Assembly: GCA_022394755.1 (NCBI GenBank) | Contig: JAGFCA010000115.1 | Span: forward strand, 1 to 40,969 | Direction of reading: 5' to 3' | From: Candidatus Poribacteria bacterium | Lineage (GTDB): Bacteria; Poribacteria; WGA-4E; WGA-3G | DNA: 40,969 nt | In this document: positions 28,701 through 35,290 of the stretch, in pieces | Position numbering within the stretch: the stretch's first letter is position 1 | How the letters are laid out: every line of letters begins with the position of its first letter | Program-made: the position numbers and the translations under genes | Notes under the pieces: model-generated | Databases searched by the model: none | What the model was told of the DNA's origin: nothing | The model's input: only the letters and a program-made list of their open reading frames with translations

Positions 28701-28780
28701 CTACTCCATGTAGTTATTGTAATTACCTACGAATATGTCGTGTTGGAGCATTCACTGAAAAGAGTGATGATGAGAGTTGA
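25757..28780 (+). CDS. AddB-like PD-(D/E)XK nuclease with iron-sulfur cysteines, no Walker A
   Basis: A 1007-residue protein. The C-terminal third is a RecB-type nuclease of the AddB kind. Its Fe-S cysteines are Cys670 (ANCPYQYF) and Cys985, Cys988 and Cys994 (PCSYCNYLRICR, spacing C-x2-C-x5-C). GSLIHDVV corresponds to the GxxxH motif, and IVDYKSG near 834-840 supplies the Asp and Lys. The N-terminal two thirds resemble an inactive UvrD-like helicase, but no P-loop GxxGxGKT is seen near the start (HTFVVVVPNESTRLIRQ stands there). AddB normally works with AddA on double-strand break ends; no AddA is in the window. It is probably a repair or phage-defence nuclease, to be checked for a distant partner. 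It sits between metG and sodA. Confidence 0.78.
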   Translation: MQNIENIIKSRIQKNEAHTFVVVVPNESTRLIRQSELVSYHENNSVAKLQIFDIENFIQRLYSQVYPPRQTISRGIQHLWLHEIANPDDKSQYNSFRPVDDNNIPDSTLNLIAKSINNLRDRGESVNSVTSQDNLESDLINIYQEYENKLNTSWIDDRGKHLYLAKNFDRGYFKRAFPSTNLLVIEGFSILSKSDIEIFKRTARIPNLEVWFRTDCLESNTDLYTNIISLLSNFHEENVKIDSGFDRKSDEHQYLAENLFKSDSPLDNRRKLSKINVIRPKDRLEEVEQIAYQIRKHIDEDGFNLNDICVSFYNINHYQQRIAETFPAFGIPYTLSESIPLTKSTVIKEILSCLTPNISPMGLTYFSEDEITFPQSLQPDEFSEYIDAFLENSDIYNKIINPMITGNREIIEGEINALQHFKRIVTEFCDLFNTEDDISYPYRIFITKLQYIARQTYYQNRSIRNQQSVNILPVSELRSLEYKLVILGDFVDGGFPQNYNVDPLLSETPYHTRDEQIYDNRFLFYRLLKSYSEHLYLFIPKTDQEAELIPSLFLSYLQEIADFGEINIENPAERSVYGFLTSYGKSVFDIESSNNYDFPHSHTDLGTLIDHVARVEKSREKTNKHPSYEGKLTEKDLLANRTISQASLGRLKQYQDRIYSVTDLETYANCPYQYFVSILLKPKSQEDEENEELNPLDKGSLIHDVVAEFYTNRRIKKDPPISLCNDEDFDIAIDQINQIIENKQSILRVKDYESLQENNLYWTIDMDKIKVSLHKWLAAERQYELGVLPSYFEVGIGKTGDMVDQTLHSSEPITIGNVKMSGKIDRIDIGSQSFNIVDYKSGSSTPTINNINEGRALQVPIYLQLVKSILDETFEGEFNPTAGLYHKIRLDECNVVLGIGMSTYNGETYQVYNGKKWYSSGKNSGQLLDDDQFESTLDRVNGYVQQYVKDISNGIFPIITRVNTYVNSVDEGERPIRPKVPTTPCSYCNYLRICRVGAFTEKSDDES

Positions 28781-28832
28781 TTTAGAAAAACACAAAGCTA
28801 CAAATCTTCTGTAACTTGAATTAGTATAATAC

Positions 28833-28861
28833 TTGCACGCTTAATAAAATTTTGATATACT
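28833..28861 (+). promoter_or_regulatory. Promoter of the superoxide dismutase gene
   Basis: TTGCAC at 28833-28838 and TATACT at 28856-28861 with a 17-bp spacer, each one base from the sigma70 consensus. The transcript would start near 28868, about 30 nt before the ATG. Confidence 0.75.
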
Positions 28862-28897
28862 GACACTAACCAAATATATTTAGGAGGCTATTATTAA

Positions 28898-29506
28898 ATG
28901 GCACATACATTACCTGCACTTCCTTATGCACACGATGCTTTAGAACCACATATTGATGCACAAACAATGGAAATACATCACGGAAAACACCATCAAGGAT
29001 ATGTCAACAATCTAAATGCTGCTTTAGAAGGTCATGATGATCTTGCAAATTTAGACGTTGAAGAACTCCTCAGAAATATTGATGATGTTCCTGAAGATAT
29101 TAGACAGGCTGTCATTAACAACGGTGGTGGTCATGCAAATCATTCACTTTTCTGGTCAATCATGAGTCCAAATGGTGGTGAACCCAGTGGTGGAGAAATT
29201 GGAGATGCAATTAAATCCGCATTTGGATCACTTGAAGCTGCCAACGAAGAATTCACAACAGCAGCAACAAAACGGTTCGGCTCTGGTTGGGCATGGCTTG
29301 TTATTGGTGATGATGGATTGGAAATTTATTCCACAGCAAATCAAGATAGTCCGCTCATGCAGGGACATACACCTATTCTTGGTATAGATGTATGGGAACA
29401 TGCATACTATCTAAATTATCAGAATCGACGTCCAGATTATGTTGATGCATGGAAGAATGTAATAAACTGGTCACGAGTCAATGAACTCTACGTTGCAAAT
29501 AAGTAA
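28898..29506 (+). CDS. sodA: Superoxide dismutase, Mn/Fe family (Mn-like)
   Basis: A 202-residue enzyme that converts superoxide to oxygen and hydrogen peroxide. The metal ligands are His27 (MEIHHGKHH), His82 (ANHSLFW), Asp164 and His168 (GIDVWEHAYY). The stretch STANQDSPLM, and GHTPILG before the last ligands, is close to the manganese type of E. coli, so Mn or either metal is expected; it has no signal peptide and should be cytoplasmic. An ideal ribosome site, AGGAGG, precedes the ATG by about ten bases. It has its own promoter and a likely terminator at 29528-29566, so it is a single-gene unit. Confidence 0.96.
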   Translation: MAHTLPALPYAHDALEPHIDAQTMEIHHGKHHQGYVNNLNAALEGHDDLANLDVEELLRNIDDVPEDIRQAVINNGGGHANHSLFWSIMSPNGGEPSGGEIGDAIKSAFGSLEAANEEFTTAATKRFGSGWAWLVIGDDGLEIYSTANQDSPLMQGHTPILGIDVWEHAYYLNYQNRRPDYVDAWKNVINWSRVNELYVANK

Positions 29507-29527
29507 AGTACAACAACATTGAAATTG

Positions 29528-29566
29528 ATGTAAGTGTAATGAACCTTAGAATACTTACATTTGTTT
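29528..29566 (+). terminator. Likely terminator after sodA
   Basis: ATGTAAGTGT (29528-29537) and ATACTTACAT (29551-29560) form a 10-bp stem with one G-T pair and a 13-nt loop, followed by TTGTTT. It lies 22 bp after the stop codon. Confidence 0.65.
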
Positions 29567-29595
29567 CACAACCTTGGTAGATACGGTTATTAACC

Positions 29596-29655
29596 CGGTG
29601 AATCCTCGTTGAATTCCTTTAAGGTTATTCATACCACTTATTATTGGATTCACCG
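29596..29655. repeat. Perfect 10-bp inverted repeat spanning 60 bp
   Basis: CGGTGAATCC at 29596-29605 and GGATTCACCG at 29646-29655 are exact complements with 40 bp between them. The rest of the 494-bp gap 29507-30000 holds the sodA terminator and a possible promoter for the next gene, with no ORF. The size and shape recall the compound repeat at 18089-18171, but the sequences are not clearly related. Confidence 0.5.
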
Positions 29656-29910
29656 AATCTTCCATACATATACAAAGTAATTTAGTAATACTAACCTTTG
29701 TAAGAAGATAATAAGGAGATCTTGCCTACTTACAATATTGATTTCTAATAAATTTCCTACCTAGCACTTTTTAATTTACAATTCGTAACTAATCAGACTA
29801 TGTTCAATGGGCACTTCAAAAAATAGGTCCAATCAACCAATAACATTTCTAATAATTCTATCTGAAATATATCTACTATTCAAAGTTTATAATACTGTAG
29901 AACTAACAGT

Positions 29911-29939
29911 TTGACTTACACTTAAGCATCAAAGATTAT
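29911..29939 (+). promoter_or_regulatory. Possible promoter of the secreted protein gene at 30001
   Basis: TTGACT at 29911-29916, a 17-bp spacer and GATTAT at 29934-29939. The -35 box is strong and the -10 box weak (4 of 6). The leader would be about 55 nt. Confidence 0.45.
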
Positions 29940-30000
29940 CAGATATGAAATAACAATTGGTAATTAAACCAATTCAACTCCATATTAGGAAGACAGTACA

Positions 30001-30792
30001 ATGAAAAGGTTATTTTGTCTTGTTTCAATTTTAACATTTTTATCCATCAGTATTGTATACGGACAAGATGTGGCTGTTCACTATGATGCTGGTTTAGAAA
30101 ACGGAAATGGGTTGGCTGTACAAAACCCCGCACAGTTAGCAGATCTCATTGTCGAAGAACTAAAGGACAAGAAACTCAATGCAGAAATCGTTGATAGTGA
30201 TGGTTTAGCAGAATATATGAATGCGAATAAAAATGGTATCTATGTTATCACTCAAGGAAACACACCTGGTACAATCTTTCAGAAAAAAGGAAAAGATATT
30301 CTGGTATATCAATGGTTGAGAGAAGGTGGTATAGGTGGTTTCATTGGCGACTATGCATTTTACTACTATTGGCATAAAGGTGCACGTGTAACAGCAGCAG
30401 CTGCTGGACAACAGAGTGTTTTTGGTGCAACTATTACAAACGGTACAGTTTCACAGGTTGAACCAACGGAACTTGGTAAGAAGTATATTCCTTCTCTCAA
30501 AAAATGGACTTCAAATCGGGCTGCTGGATTAGCAGTTCTGAATCAGAATGACTTTGAATTTGAAAGTTATGCTGACGATGGGACAAATGCCGATCCAATA
30601 GCATACCGTACTGAGGATATGAAGGGATGGTTTATTAACTTCCATACATCTTGTTGTGGTACACAAATTCCACCAAATGAACAAATCGCTACTGAATATG
30701 CAGAACTTATTTCAAATCGTTTTGCTGTTGCACAAGCTGTTGACCCAAATCGAATAATCAGCACTATATGGGGTCTATTGAAATCACAGTAA
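30001..30792 (+). CDS. Secreted protein of unknown function
   Basis: A 263-residue protein with a signal peptide (MKRLFCLVSILTFLSISIVY, cut near Gly21) and a mature region that looks like one alternating alpha/beta domain. It starts DVAVHYDAGLENG, continues with QLADLIVEELKDKKL and IYVITQGNTPGTIF, and contains VYQWLREGGIGGFIGDYAFYYY and FINFHTSCCGTQIPP. The order of strand, helix and 'WLREGG' loop resembles ThuA- or amidotransferase-like folds seen in secreted proteins of this lineage, but no active site can be named. AGGAAG upstream of the ATG is the ribosome site. It has its own hairpin terminator at 30822. Confidence 0.7.
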   Translation: MKRLFCLVSILTFLSISIVYGQDVAVHYDAGLENGNGLAVQNPAQLADLIVEELKDKKLNAEIVDSDGLAEYMNANKNGIYVITQGNTPGTIFQKKGKDILVYQWLREGGIGGFIGDYAFYYYWHKGARVTAAAAGQQSVFGATITNGTVSQVEPTELGKKYIPSLKKWTSNRAAGLAVLNQNDFEFESYADDGTNADPIAYRTEDMKGWFINFHTSCCGTQIPPNEQIATEYAELISNRFAVAQAVDPNRIISTIWGLLKSQ

Positions 30793-30821
30793 GCTGTTAA
30801 TGATTGTATGAGTCATATAGA

Positions 30822-30870
30822 GTTATGTTTCCATATTACATGTCTGGTGTGTTATGGAGACATAACACTT
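30822..30870 (+). terminator. Hairpin terminator after the secreted protein gene
   Basis: GTTATGTTTCCATA (30822-30835) and TATGGAGACATAAC (30853-30866) pair over 14 bp with one G-T, with a 17-nt loop and ACTTTT after it. It separates the gene at 30001 from the ilv promoter 20 bp downstream. The T tract is short, so termination may be partial. Confidence 0.6.
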
Positions 30871-30888
30871 TTCAAAATAGTGAATTTC

Positions 30889-30917
30889 TTGACAATTCTC
30901 ATCTAAAGTATTATAAT
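30889..30917 (+). promoter_or_regulatory. Consensus promoter of the ilv operon
   Basis: TTGACA at 30889-30894, a 17-bp spacer and TATAAT at 30912-30917. This is an exact sigma70-type consensus with ideal spacing. Transcription would begin near 30924 and run through a leader of about 430 nt. Such a strong promoter fits control by downstream attenuation rather than by initiation. Confidence 0.9.
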
Positions 30918-30923
30918 TAAAAT

Positions 30924-31300
30924 GTTGATAAACCGTACAATTTTGATTTAGAACAGAAAGAATAAATATATTATAGGTGTTGATAGGGAGGAGTAAGTCG
31001 AGAAGACTTGTAAGAGAGGGAGATTCATAGGCTGGAAGATCTCCTCAAGTATAACGACTGAAGGTCGCCCTGGAGCTGCTTTTCTGAACAGGAAATTATT
31101 AGAACTTATTAGGATAAGCCGATGTGATGCTCGATAACGCATCCCAATGAGTGCTTTTTTCATGATAGAATGAACTACTCTATATATGAAAAGAGAATTG
31201 GAGTGGTACCACGGTAAGGTTGTTTCGGTAATTTTAATACCGAACGTGCTATAATAAGCCGAATCCTTCTCGTCTCCAAAACGGAACGAGAAGGTTTTTT
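30924..31300 (+). promoter_or_regulatory. T-box leader (tRNA-sensing attenuator) of ilvBNC
   Basis: Stem I has a base AGGG (30985-30988) with CCCT (31068-31071), a kink-turn-like pair GAGTAA/TGAAGG, then GTCG/CGAC, an internal specifier loop and ACTTG/CAAGT. The distal part is AGAGAGGGAGAT, GGCTGGAAG, ATCTCC. The stretch GGAGCTGCTTTTCTGAAC follows, and ATTAGGATAAGCCG, CGATAAC and ATGAGTGC stand where stems II and III are expected. The antiterminator pairs TTGGAG (31198-31203) with CTCCAA (31274-31279) and ACG (31211-31213) with CGT (31271-31273). That leaves a seven-nt bulge TGGTACC, exactly as in known T-boxes, whose TGGT can pair with a tRNA end ACCA. The terminator at 31265-31300 is the alternative fold. 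The specifier-loop 3' side is ATAA (31051-31054), suggesting the codon AUA (Ile). Confidence 0.93.
31265..31300 (+). terminator. Attenuator terminator of the ilv T-box
   Basis: A perfect 9-bp stem CCTTCTCGT (31265-31273) and ACGAGAAGG (31286-31294) with a 12-nt loop and TTTTTT. The last three bases of the left arm and the first six of the loop are also the right side of the antiterminator, so the two folds exclude each other. Confidence 0.93.
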
Positions 31301-31357
31301 AATTTTAACAATTCTCCGACTTGAATTCGGTAAAATTATTATAAAAGGGAAATTGGC

Positions 31358-33034
31358 ATGGAACTTAAAGGCGCAGAAATCCTTGTTGAGAGTCTCAAAC
31401 GTGAAGGTGTCGATTATATCTTCGGTGTGAACGGTGGTGCGGCAATGCCGATTTTCGATGCCCTCTACAACGAAACAGATGTTAAATTGATTCCTATGCG
31501 GCATGAACAGGGAGCTTCGCATGCTGCGGATGGATATGCACGCGCCACAGGAAAAGCAGGAGTGGTACTCGCAACATCGGGTCCCGGCGCAACAAATCTT
31601 GTAACAGGAATTGCAACCGCATATATGGATTCAATTCCAATGATTGCTATTACTGGACAGGTAATGACACATTTCATTGGAAGTGATGCATTTCAAGAAT
31701 GTGATGTTATCGGGGTAACACGTCCAATCTGTAAACATAGTTATCTTATTAAAGATGCAAATGAAATCGCTGATGTTGTCGCTGAAGCATTTCACATTGC
31801 AACTACGGGGAAACAAGGTCCTGTTATCATAGACATTGCTAAAGATGCACAGAATCAAGAGACAGTCTTTAAATATCCTGATTCGGTTGATATTAGAAGT
31901 TATAAGCCTCAGGTGAATGGTGATTCGAACCAAATTGCTAAAGCTGCAGAACTCATCAAAGAAGCAAAACAACCTATGCTGTATGCTGGGGGCGGTGTTG
32001 TACTTGCAGATGCAAGCGATGAATTACGAGAATTAACACTAAAAACACAAATTCCAATTACTGTAACATTAATGGGGTTAGGAGCATTTCCTGAAACACA
32101 TCCTTTAGCGATGCAGATGCCAGGAATGCACGGGTCGTGCTGTGCTAATTATGCATTCACCGATTCTGATCTTGTCATTGCTATTGGTGCAAGGTTTGAT
32201 GATAGAGTTACTGGTGACCTGAACAAATTCGCCCCGAATGCTAAGAAAGTACATATTGATATTGATCCCTCTTGTATAGGTAAAAATGTTCCTGTTGATG
32301 TGCCTATTGTTGGTGATGCAAAAAATGTATTAAAAGAACTCACTAAGAAGGTAGACACCCCAGATATAGATCCATGGAGAAATCAAATACAAGAATGGAA
32401 ACAAAAATATCCCTTTGAATATGAGCAGAAAGGGAATAAGGTGATGCCACAGTTTGTCATTGAAAAGATTTATGAACAGTATAGCGATGCTATTGTCGTA
32501 GCAGATGTAGGACAACATCAAATGTGGGCTGCACAATACTTCCAATTTACTGAACCCAGACAGTGGTTAAACTCGGGTGGTCTTGGAACAATGGGATTCA
32601 GTCTCCCGGCGGCAATCGGAGCACAACTTGGATGTCCAGAGAAAACCGTTGTTAACATAAATGGTGATGGTTCATATATAATGACTATACAAGAATTAGT
32701 TCCGGCAATTTCACTGAAATTACCTCTGAAAGTATTCATCATCAATAATATGTATTTAGGAATGGTTCGTCAGTGGCAAGAACTCTTCCACGGGAAACGG
32801 TATTCAGCCGTGGATTATCACGATAATCCTGATTTTGCTTTGCTCGCACAAGCCTTTGGAGCAACCGGTCTTCGAGTTGAACATCCAGAAGATGTTGAAC
32901 CAGCACTTATAAAAGCAAAAGGTATTAATGATGGTCCTGTAGTGATTGATTTTATTGTTGATGAAGAAGAAAACGTCTTTCCAATGGTACCGGCTGGTAA
33001 AGGTCTTGGGGATGTAATCCGAGGATTATCATAG
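31358..33034 (+). CDS. ilvB: Acetolactate synthase large subunit
   Basis: A 558-residue thiamine-diphosphate enzyme that condenses two pyruvates to acetolactate, or pyruvate with 2-oxobutyrate. It is the first common step of valine, leucine and isoleucine synthesis. It shows VNGGAAMPIFDAL and RHEQGASHAADGYARATG with the catalytic Glu, the FAD-contact region GARFDDRVTG, and the cofactor motif GDGSYIMTIQEL ending in NNMYLGM. The length is normal. AGGGA about ten bases upstream gives the start. It is the first gene of the T-box-controlled operon and is followed by its regulatory subunit gene after a 119-bp gap that contains a strong hairpin. Confidence 0.97.
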   Translation: MELKGAEILVESLKREGVDYIFGVNGGAAMPIFDALYNETDVKLIPMRHEQGASHAADGYARATGKAGVVLATSGPGATNLVTGIATAYMDSIPMIAITGQVMTHFIGSDAFQECDVIGVTRPICKHSYLIKDANEIADVVAEAFHIATTGKQGPVIIDIAKDAQNQETVFKYPDSVDIRSYKPQVNGDSNQIAKAAELIKEAKQPMLYAGGGVVLADASDELRELTLKTQIPITVTLMGLGAFPETHPLAMQMPGMHGSCCANYAFTDSDLVIAIGARFDDRVTGDLNKFAPNAKKVHIDIDPSCIGKNVPVDVPIVGDAKNVLKELTKKVDTPDIDPWRNQIQEWKQKYPFEYEQKGNKVMPQFVIEKIYEQYSDAIVVADVGQHQMWAAQYFQFTEPRQWLNSGGLGTMGFSLPAAIGAQLGCPEKTVVNINGDGSYIMTIQELVPAISLKLPLKVFIINNMYLGMVRQWQELFHGKRYSAVDYHDNPDFALLAQAFGATGLRVEHPEDVEPALIKAKGINDGPVVIDFIVDEEENVFPMVPAGKGLGDVIRGLS

Positions 33035-33053
33035 AATCTATCTCTTAGTTGTA

Positions 33054-33105
33054 GGAACGTTATTTAGTTATCTGTATATATTTCGTATAACTGAAGTAAC
33101 GTTCC
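33054..33105 (+). other. Two-tier hairpin between ilvB and ilvN
   Basis: The outer stem is GGAACGTTA (33054-33062) with TAACGTTCC (33097-33105), and the inner stem AGTTAT (33066-33071) with ATAACT (33087-33092). The interior loop is 3 by 4 nt and the end loop 15 nt. TTCCTCTTT follows, which is not a clean T tract. It lies 20 bp after the ilvB stop. Partial termination, RNA processing or mRNA stabilisation within the operon are the options. Confidence 0.7.
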
Positions 33106-33153
33106 TTCCTCTTTACTCAGTAGGACACACAACCACATTAAGATAAATAAAAT

Positions 33154-33651
33154 ATGAATAACGAAGAACGACACATTTTTTCTGTATTGGTCGAAAATCG
33201 ATTCGGTGTACTTGCGCGAGTTGCAGGTCTTTTCAGTGGACGTGGATTTAATATTGATAGTCTCAATGTTGCAGCCACTCACGATAAGAGTATTTCTCAA
33301 ATTACGCTTGTTACACACGGAGACGCTCAGATTATTGATCAAATATATCAACACCTAAATAGACTAATAGATGTAATTGAAGTTACAGATTTATCTACTG
33401 GTAGGCATGTAGAACGTGAACTGGTACTGATTAAGATTGCTACCGATGATCAACAAAAACGTACTGAGATATTACAGATTGCAGAAGTATTTCGGGGACG
33501 TGTTATTGACATGAAACCTGCCTCTATTGTCCTTGAAGTTACTGGAGATGAAGGTAAGTTGGATGCAGCAATTAATATCTTTCGTACCTATGGTATCATA
33601 GATTTAGTGCGTACTGGTAAAATTGCAATGATGCGTGGATCAGAAAAATAA
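33154..33651 (+). CDS. ilvN: Acetolactate synthase small (regulatory) subunit
   Basis: A 165-residue protein with an N-terminal ACT domain, HIFSVLVENRFGVLARVAGL followed by FSGRGFNIDSLNVA, and the ALS-small C-terminal domain (RELVLIKIATDDQQ, IVLEVTGDEGKLDA, IIDLVRTGKIAMMRG). It binds the large subunit, raises its activity and gives feedback inhibition by valine. The ribosome site is weak (AAGA), so translation may depend on the preceding gene. Operon position is between ilvB and ilvC. Confidence 0.96.
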   Translation: MNNEERHIFSVLVENRFGVLARVAGLFSGRGFNIDSLNVAATHDKSISQITLVTHGDAQIIDQIYQHLNRLIDVIEVTDLSTGRHVERELVLIKIATDDQQKRTEILQIAEVFRGRVIDMKPASIVLEVTGDEGKLDAAINIFRTYGIIDLVRTGKIAMMRGSEK

Positions 33652-33751
33652 TTACATTCCAAATTAAGAACTTCATCAGATATTCTTTATCTGAAGTACA
33701 TTCCCAAAATATTCCCATTTAATCATTTAGAATTCATAGAGAGGAAACATT

Positions 33752-34741
33752 ATGGCAACGATTTATTATGAGAGTGATGCCGATTTTGATTTACTAAAAG
33801 ATCGTACAGTTGCAGTTATTGGATATGGTGCACAGGGGAGAGCACAATCATTAAATTTACAAGATAGCGGAGCGAATGTTGTTGTTGGTTTATACGAGGG
33901 TAGTCGATCAAAACCACGGGCTGAAGCTGATGGATTAACCGTAAAAACTGTTGAAGAAGCCTCAGCAATGGCAGATATCATTCAAGTACTCATCCCAGAT
34001 GAAAAGCATAGTGAAGTCTACCGTAATGAAATTGCCCCTAATATGCAAGCTGGAAACATGTTGATGGTGTCGCATGGTTTCAGTGTTCACTTTGGACAGA
34101 TTGTACCTGCAGCTGATGTTGATGTTGCTATGATTGCCCCAAAAGGACCAGGTTCATTAGTACGTGAAGTTTTTGAAGGTGGTGGTGGTGTGCCGTGCCT
34201 AATTGCAATACACCAAGACACTTCTGGAAATGCACACAATGTTGCTCTTGCTTACGCTAAAGGTATTGGTGGCACACGGGCTGGTGTAATGGAAACAACG
34301 TTTCGTGAGGAAACTGAAACTGACCTATTTGGTGAACAAGCCGTTCTATGTGGTGGAACAGCAGCACTAATAAAAGCAGCGTTTGATACACTGGTTGAGG
34401 CTGGATATCAACCTGAGATGGCATATTTTGAATGTCTACATGAACTAAAGTTGATTGTTGACCTGCTATATACTGGTGGGTTGAGTAAGATGCGGAATGA
34501 TATTAGTAATACTGCAGAATTTGGGGATCTAACACGTGGACCAAAATTAATTGATGATAGTGTTCGTGATAGAATGCGTCAGATTCTTAAGGATGTACAA
34601 GGCGGGGTTTTCGCAAGAGAATGGGTGCTCGAAAACCAAGCAAATCAACCTGTATTACAAGCTCTTCGTAGGCAAGAGGAAGAACTTGAGATTGAAGAGG
34701 TTGGGAAGAATCTAAGAAGTATGATGAGTTGGTTGGACTAA
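33752..34741 (+). CDS. ilvC: Ketol-acid reductoisomerase, class I
   Basis: A 329-residue enzyme that isomerises and reduces acetolactate to dihydroxy-isovalerate. The N-terminal Rossmann domain has GYGAQGRAQSLNL and the cofactor loop GLYEGSRSKPRAEADG, whose Arg/Ser pattern points to NADPH. The knotted domain has APKGPGSLVREVFE, then ETETDLFGEQAVLCGG with the magnesium-binding Asp and Glu, and FECLHELKLIVDLLY, then GGLSKMRNDIS. The length is that of the short class I form. GAGG lies seven bases before the ATG. It is the last gene of the operon and is closed by the 15-bp stem terminator. Confidence 0.97.
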   Translation: MATIYYESDADFDLLKDRTVAVIGYGAQGRAQSLNLQDSGANVVVGLYEGSRSKPRAEADGLTVKTVEEASAMADIIQVLIPDEKHSEVYRNEIAPNMQAGNMLMVSHGFSVHFGQIVPAADVDVAMIAPKGPGSLVREVFEGGGGVPCLIAIHQDTSGNAHNVALAYAKGIGGTRAGVMETTFREETETDLFGEQAVLCGGTAALIKAAFDTLVEAGYQPEMAYFECLHELKLIVDLLYTGGLSKMRNDISNTAEFGDLTRGPKLIDDSVRDRMRQILKDVQGGVFAREWVLENQANQPVLQALRRQEEELEIEEVGKNLRSMMSWLD

Positions 34742-34779
34742 CAACCTTGTTCCTATTATTTGTTAACAAACAATAGATT

Positions 34780-34817
34780 AAAAATAGGCACGGTTTATAC
34801 CGTGCCTATTTTTTATT
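34780..34817. terminator. Bidirectional terminator between ilvC and the convergent SRPBCC gene
   Basis: A perfect 15-bp stem, AAAAATAGGCACGGT (34780-34794) and ACCGTGCCTATTTTT (34799-34813), with a TTAT loop. Both ends have A/T tracts, so it works for both strands. The stop codon of the minus-strand gene (34806-34808) lies within the stem. Confidence 0.93.
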
Positions 34818-35257
34818 TAGCAATAGTTCATGTAATTTCTGTTTACGATATTCAAAGAGTTTTTCAAAATCTGGTCGAAAAATCAGATTATTCACTAAAT
34901 CTCCTCCGCGAACACTGTATTGTATCTCATCCCCTACAATTGTTCCAATATCGGTCTCAACAAAAGTATGTGTATGTACCCAACCTCGATAAAGACCTCT
35001 ACGTTGTTCATCAACGAAGGCGTATGGTGGATGCCATGATGTAATTTCACACTGTAAACGCATTGGAAATCCATGTAGTTTTAATTGGTAATCAATTCTT
35101 GTACCTACTTTCATTGTAATGGGTGGAGGATTAAGGATTTGAAAATTTATCCAAGGTGGACTAATTTTTGGTAGATGAAATGCATTTGAAAAAAAGAAAA
35201 TACCTCTTCTTGAGGTAACTCTATTACAAATTCAGTTGAAAATACGAAGTTAGTCAT
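34806..35257 (-). pseudogene. SRPBCC family protein gene with a one-base frameshift
   Basis: The open part is 102 residues from an ATG at 35114 (MKVGTRIDYQLKLHGFPMRL) and matches only the C-terminal two thirds of the SRPBCC ligand-binding family. The missing N-terminus is present upstream. From the ATG at 35257 one frame reads MTNFVFSTEFVIELPQEEVF then SFF, and the other frame continues from 35195 as SNAFHLPKISPPWINFQILN then PPPIT directly into MKVGT. The frames meet at a run of seven T on the minus strand (35189-35195); an eighth T would restore about 151 residues of standard family sequence. This could be a true mutation, a sequencing or assembly error, or slippage at the run. An AGGTG ribosome site lies before the ATG at 35257. 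The family binds hydrophobic ligands; the role here is unknown. Confidence 0.85.
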
Positions 35258-35290
35258 GTAGGAACACCTAATTGATTCGAAATTATCTAA

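Noticed and set aside
29507..30000. tRNA or other standard RNA gene in the sodA downstream gap
   Set aside because: No GTTCGAA-type T-arm or cloverleaf could be found here or in the other large gaps.
33676..33696. Hairpin between ilvN and ilvC (CAGATA/TATCTG)
   Set aside because: The six-bp AT-rich stem has no T tract and is likely chance.
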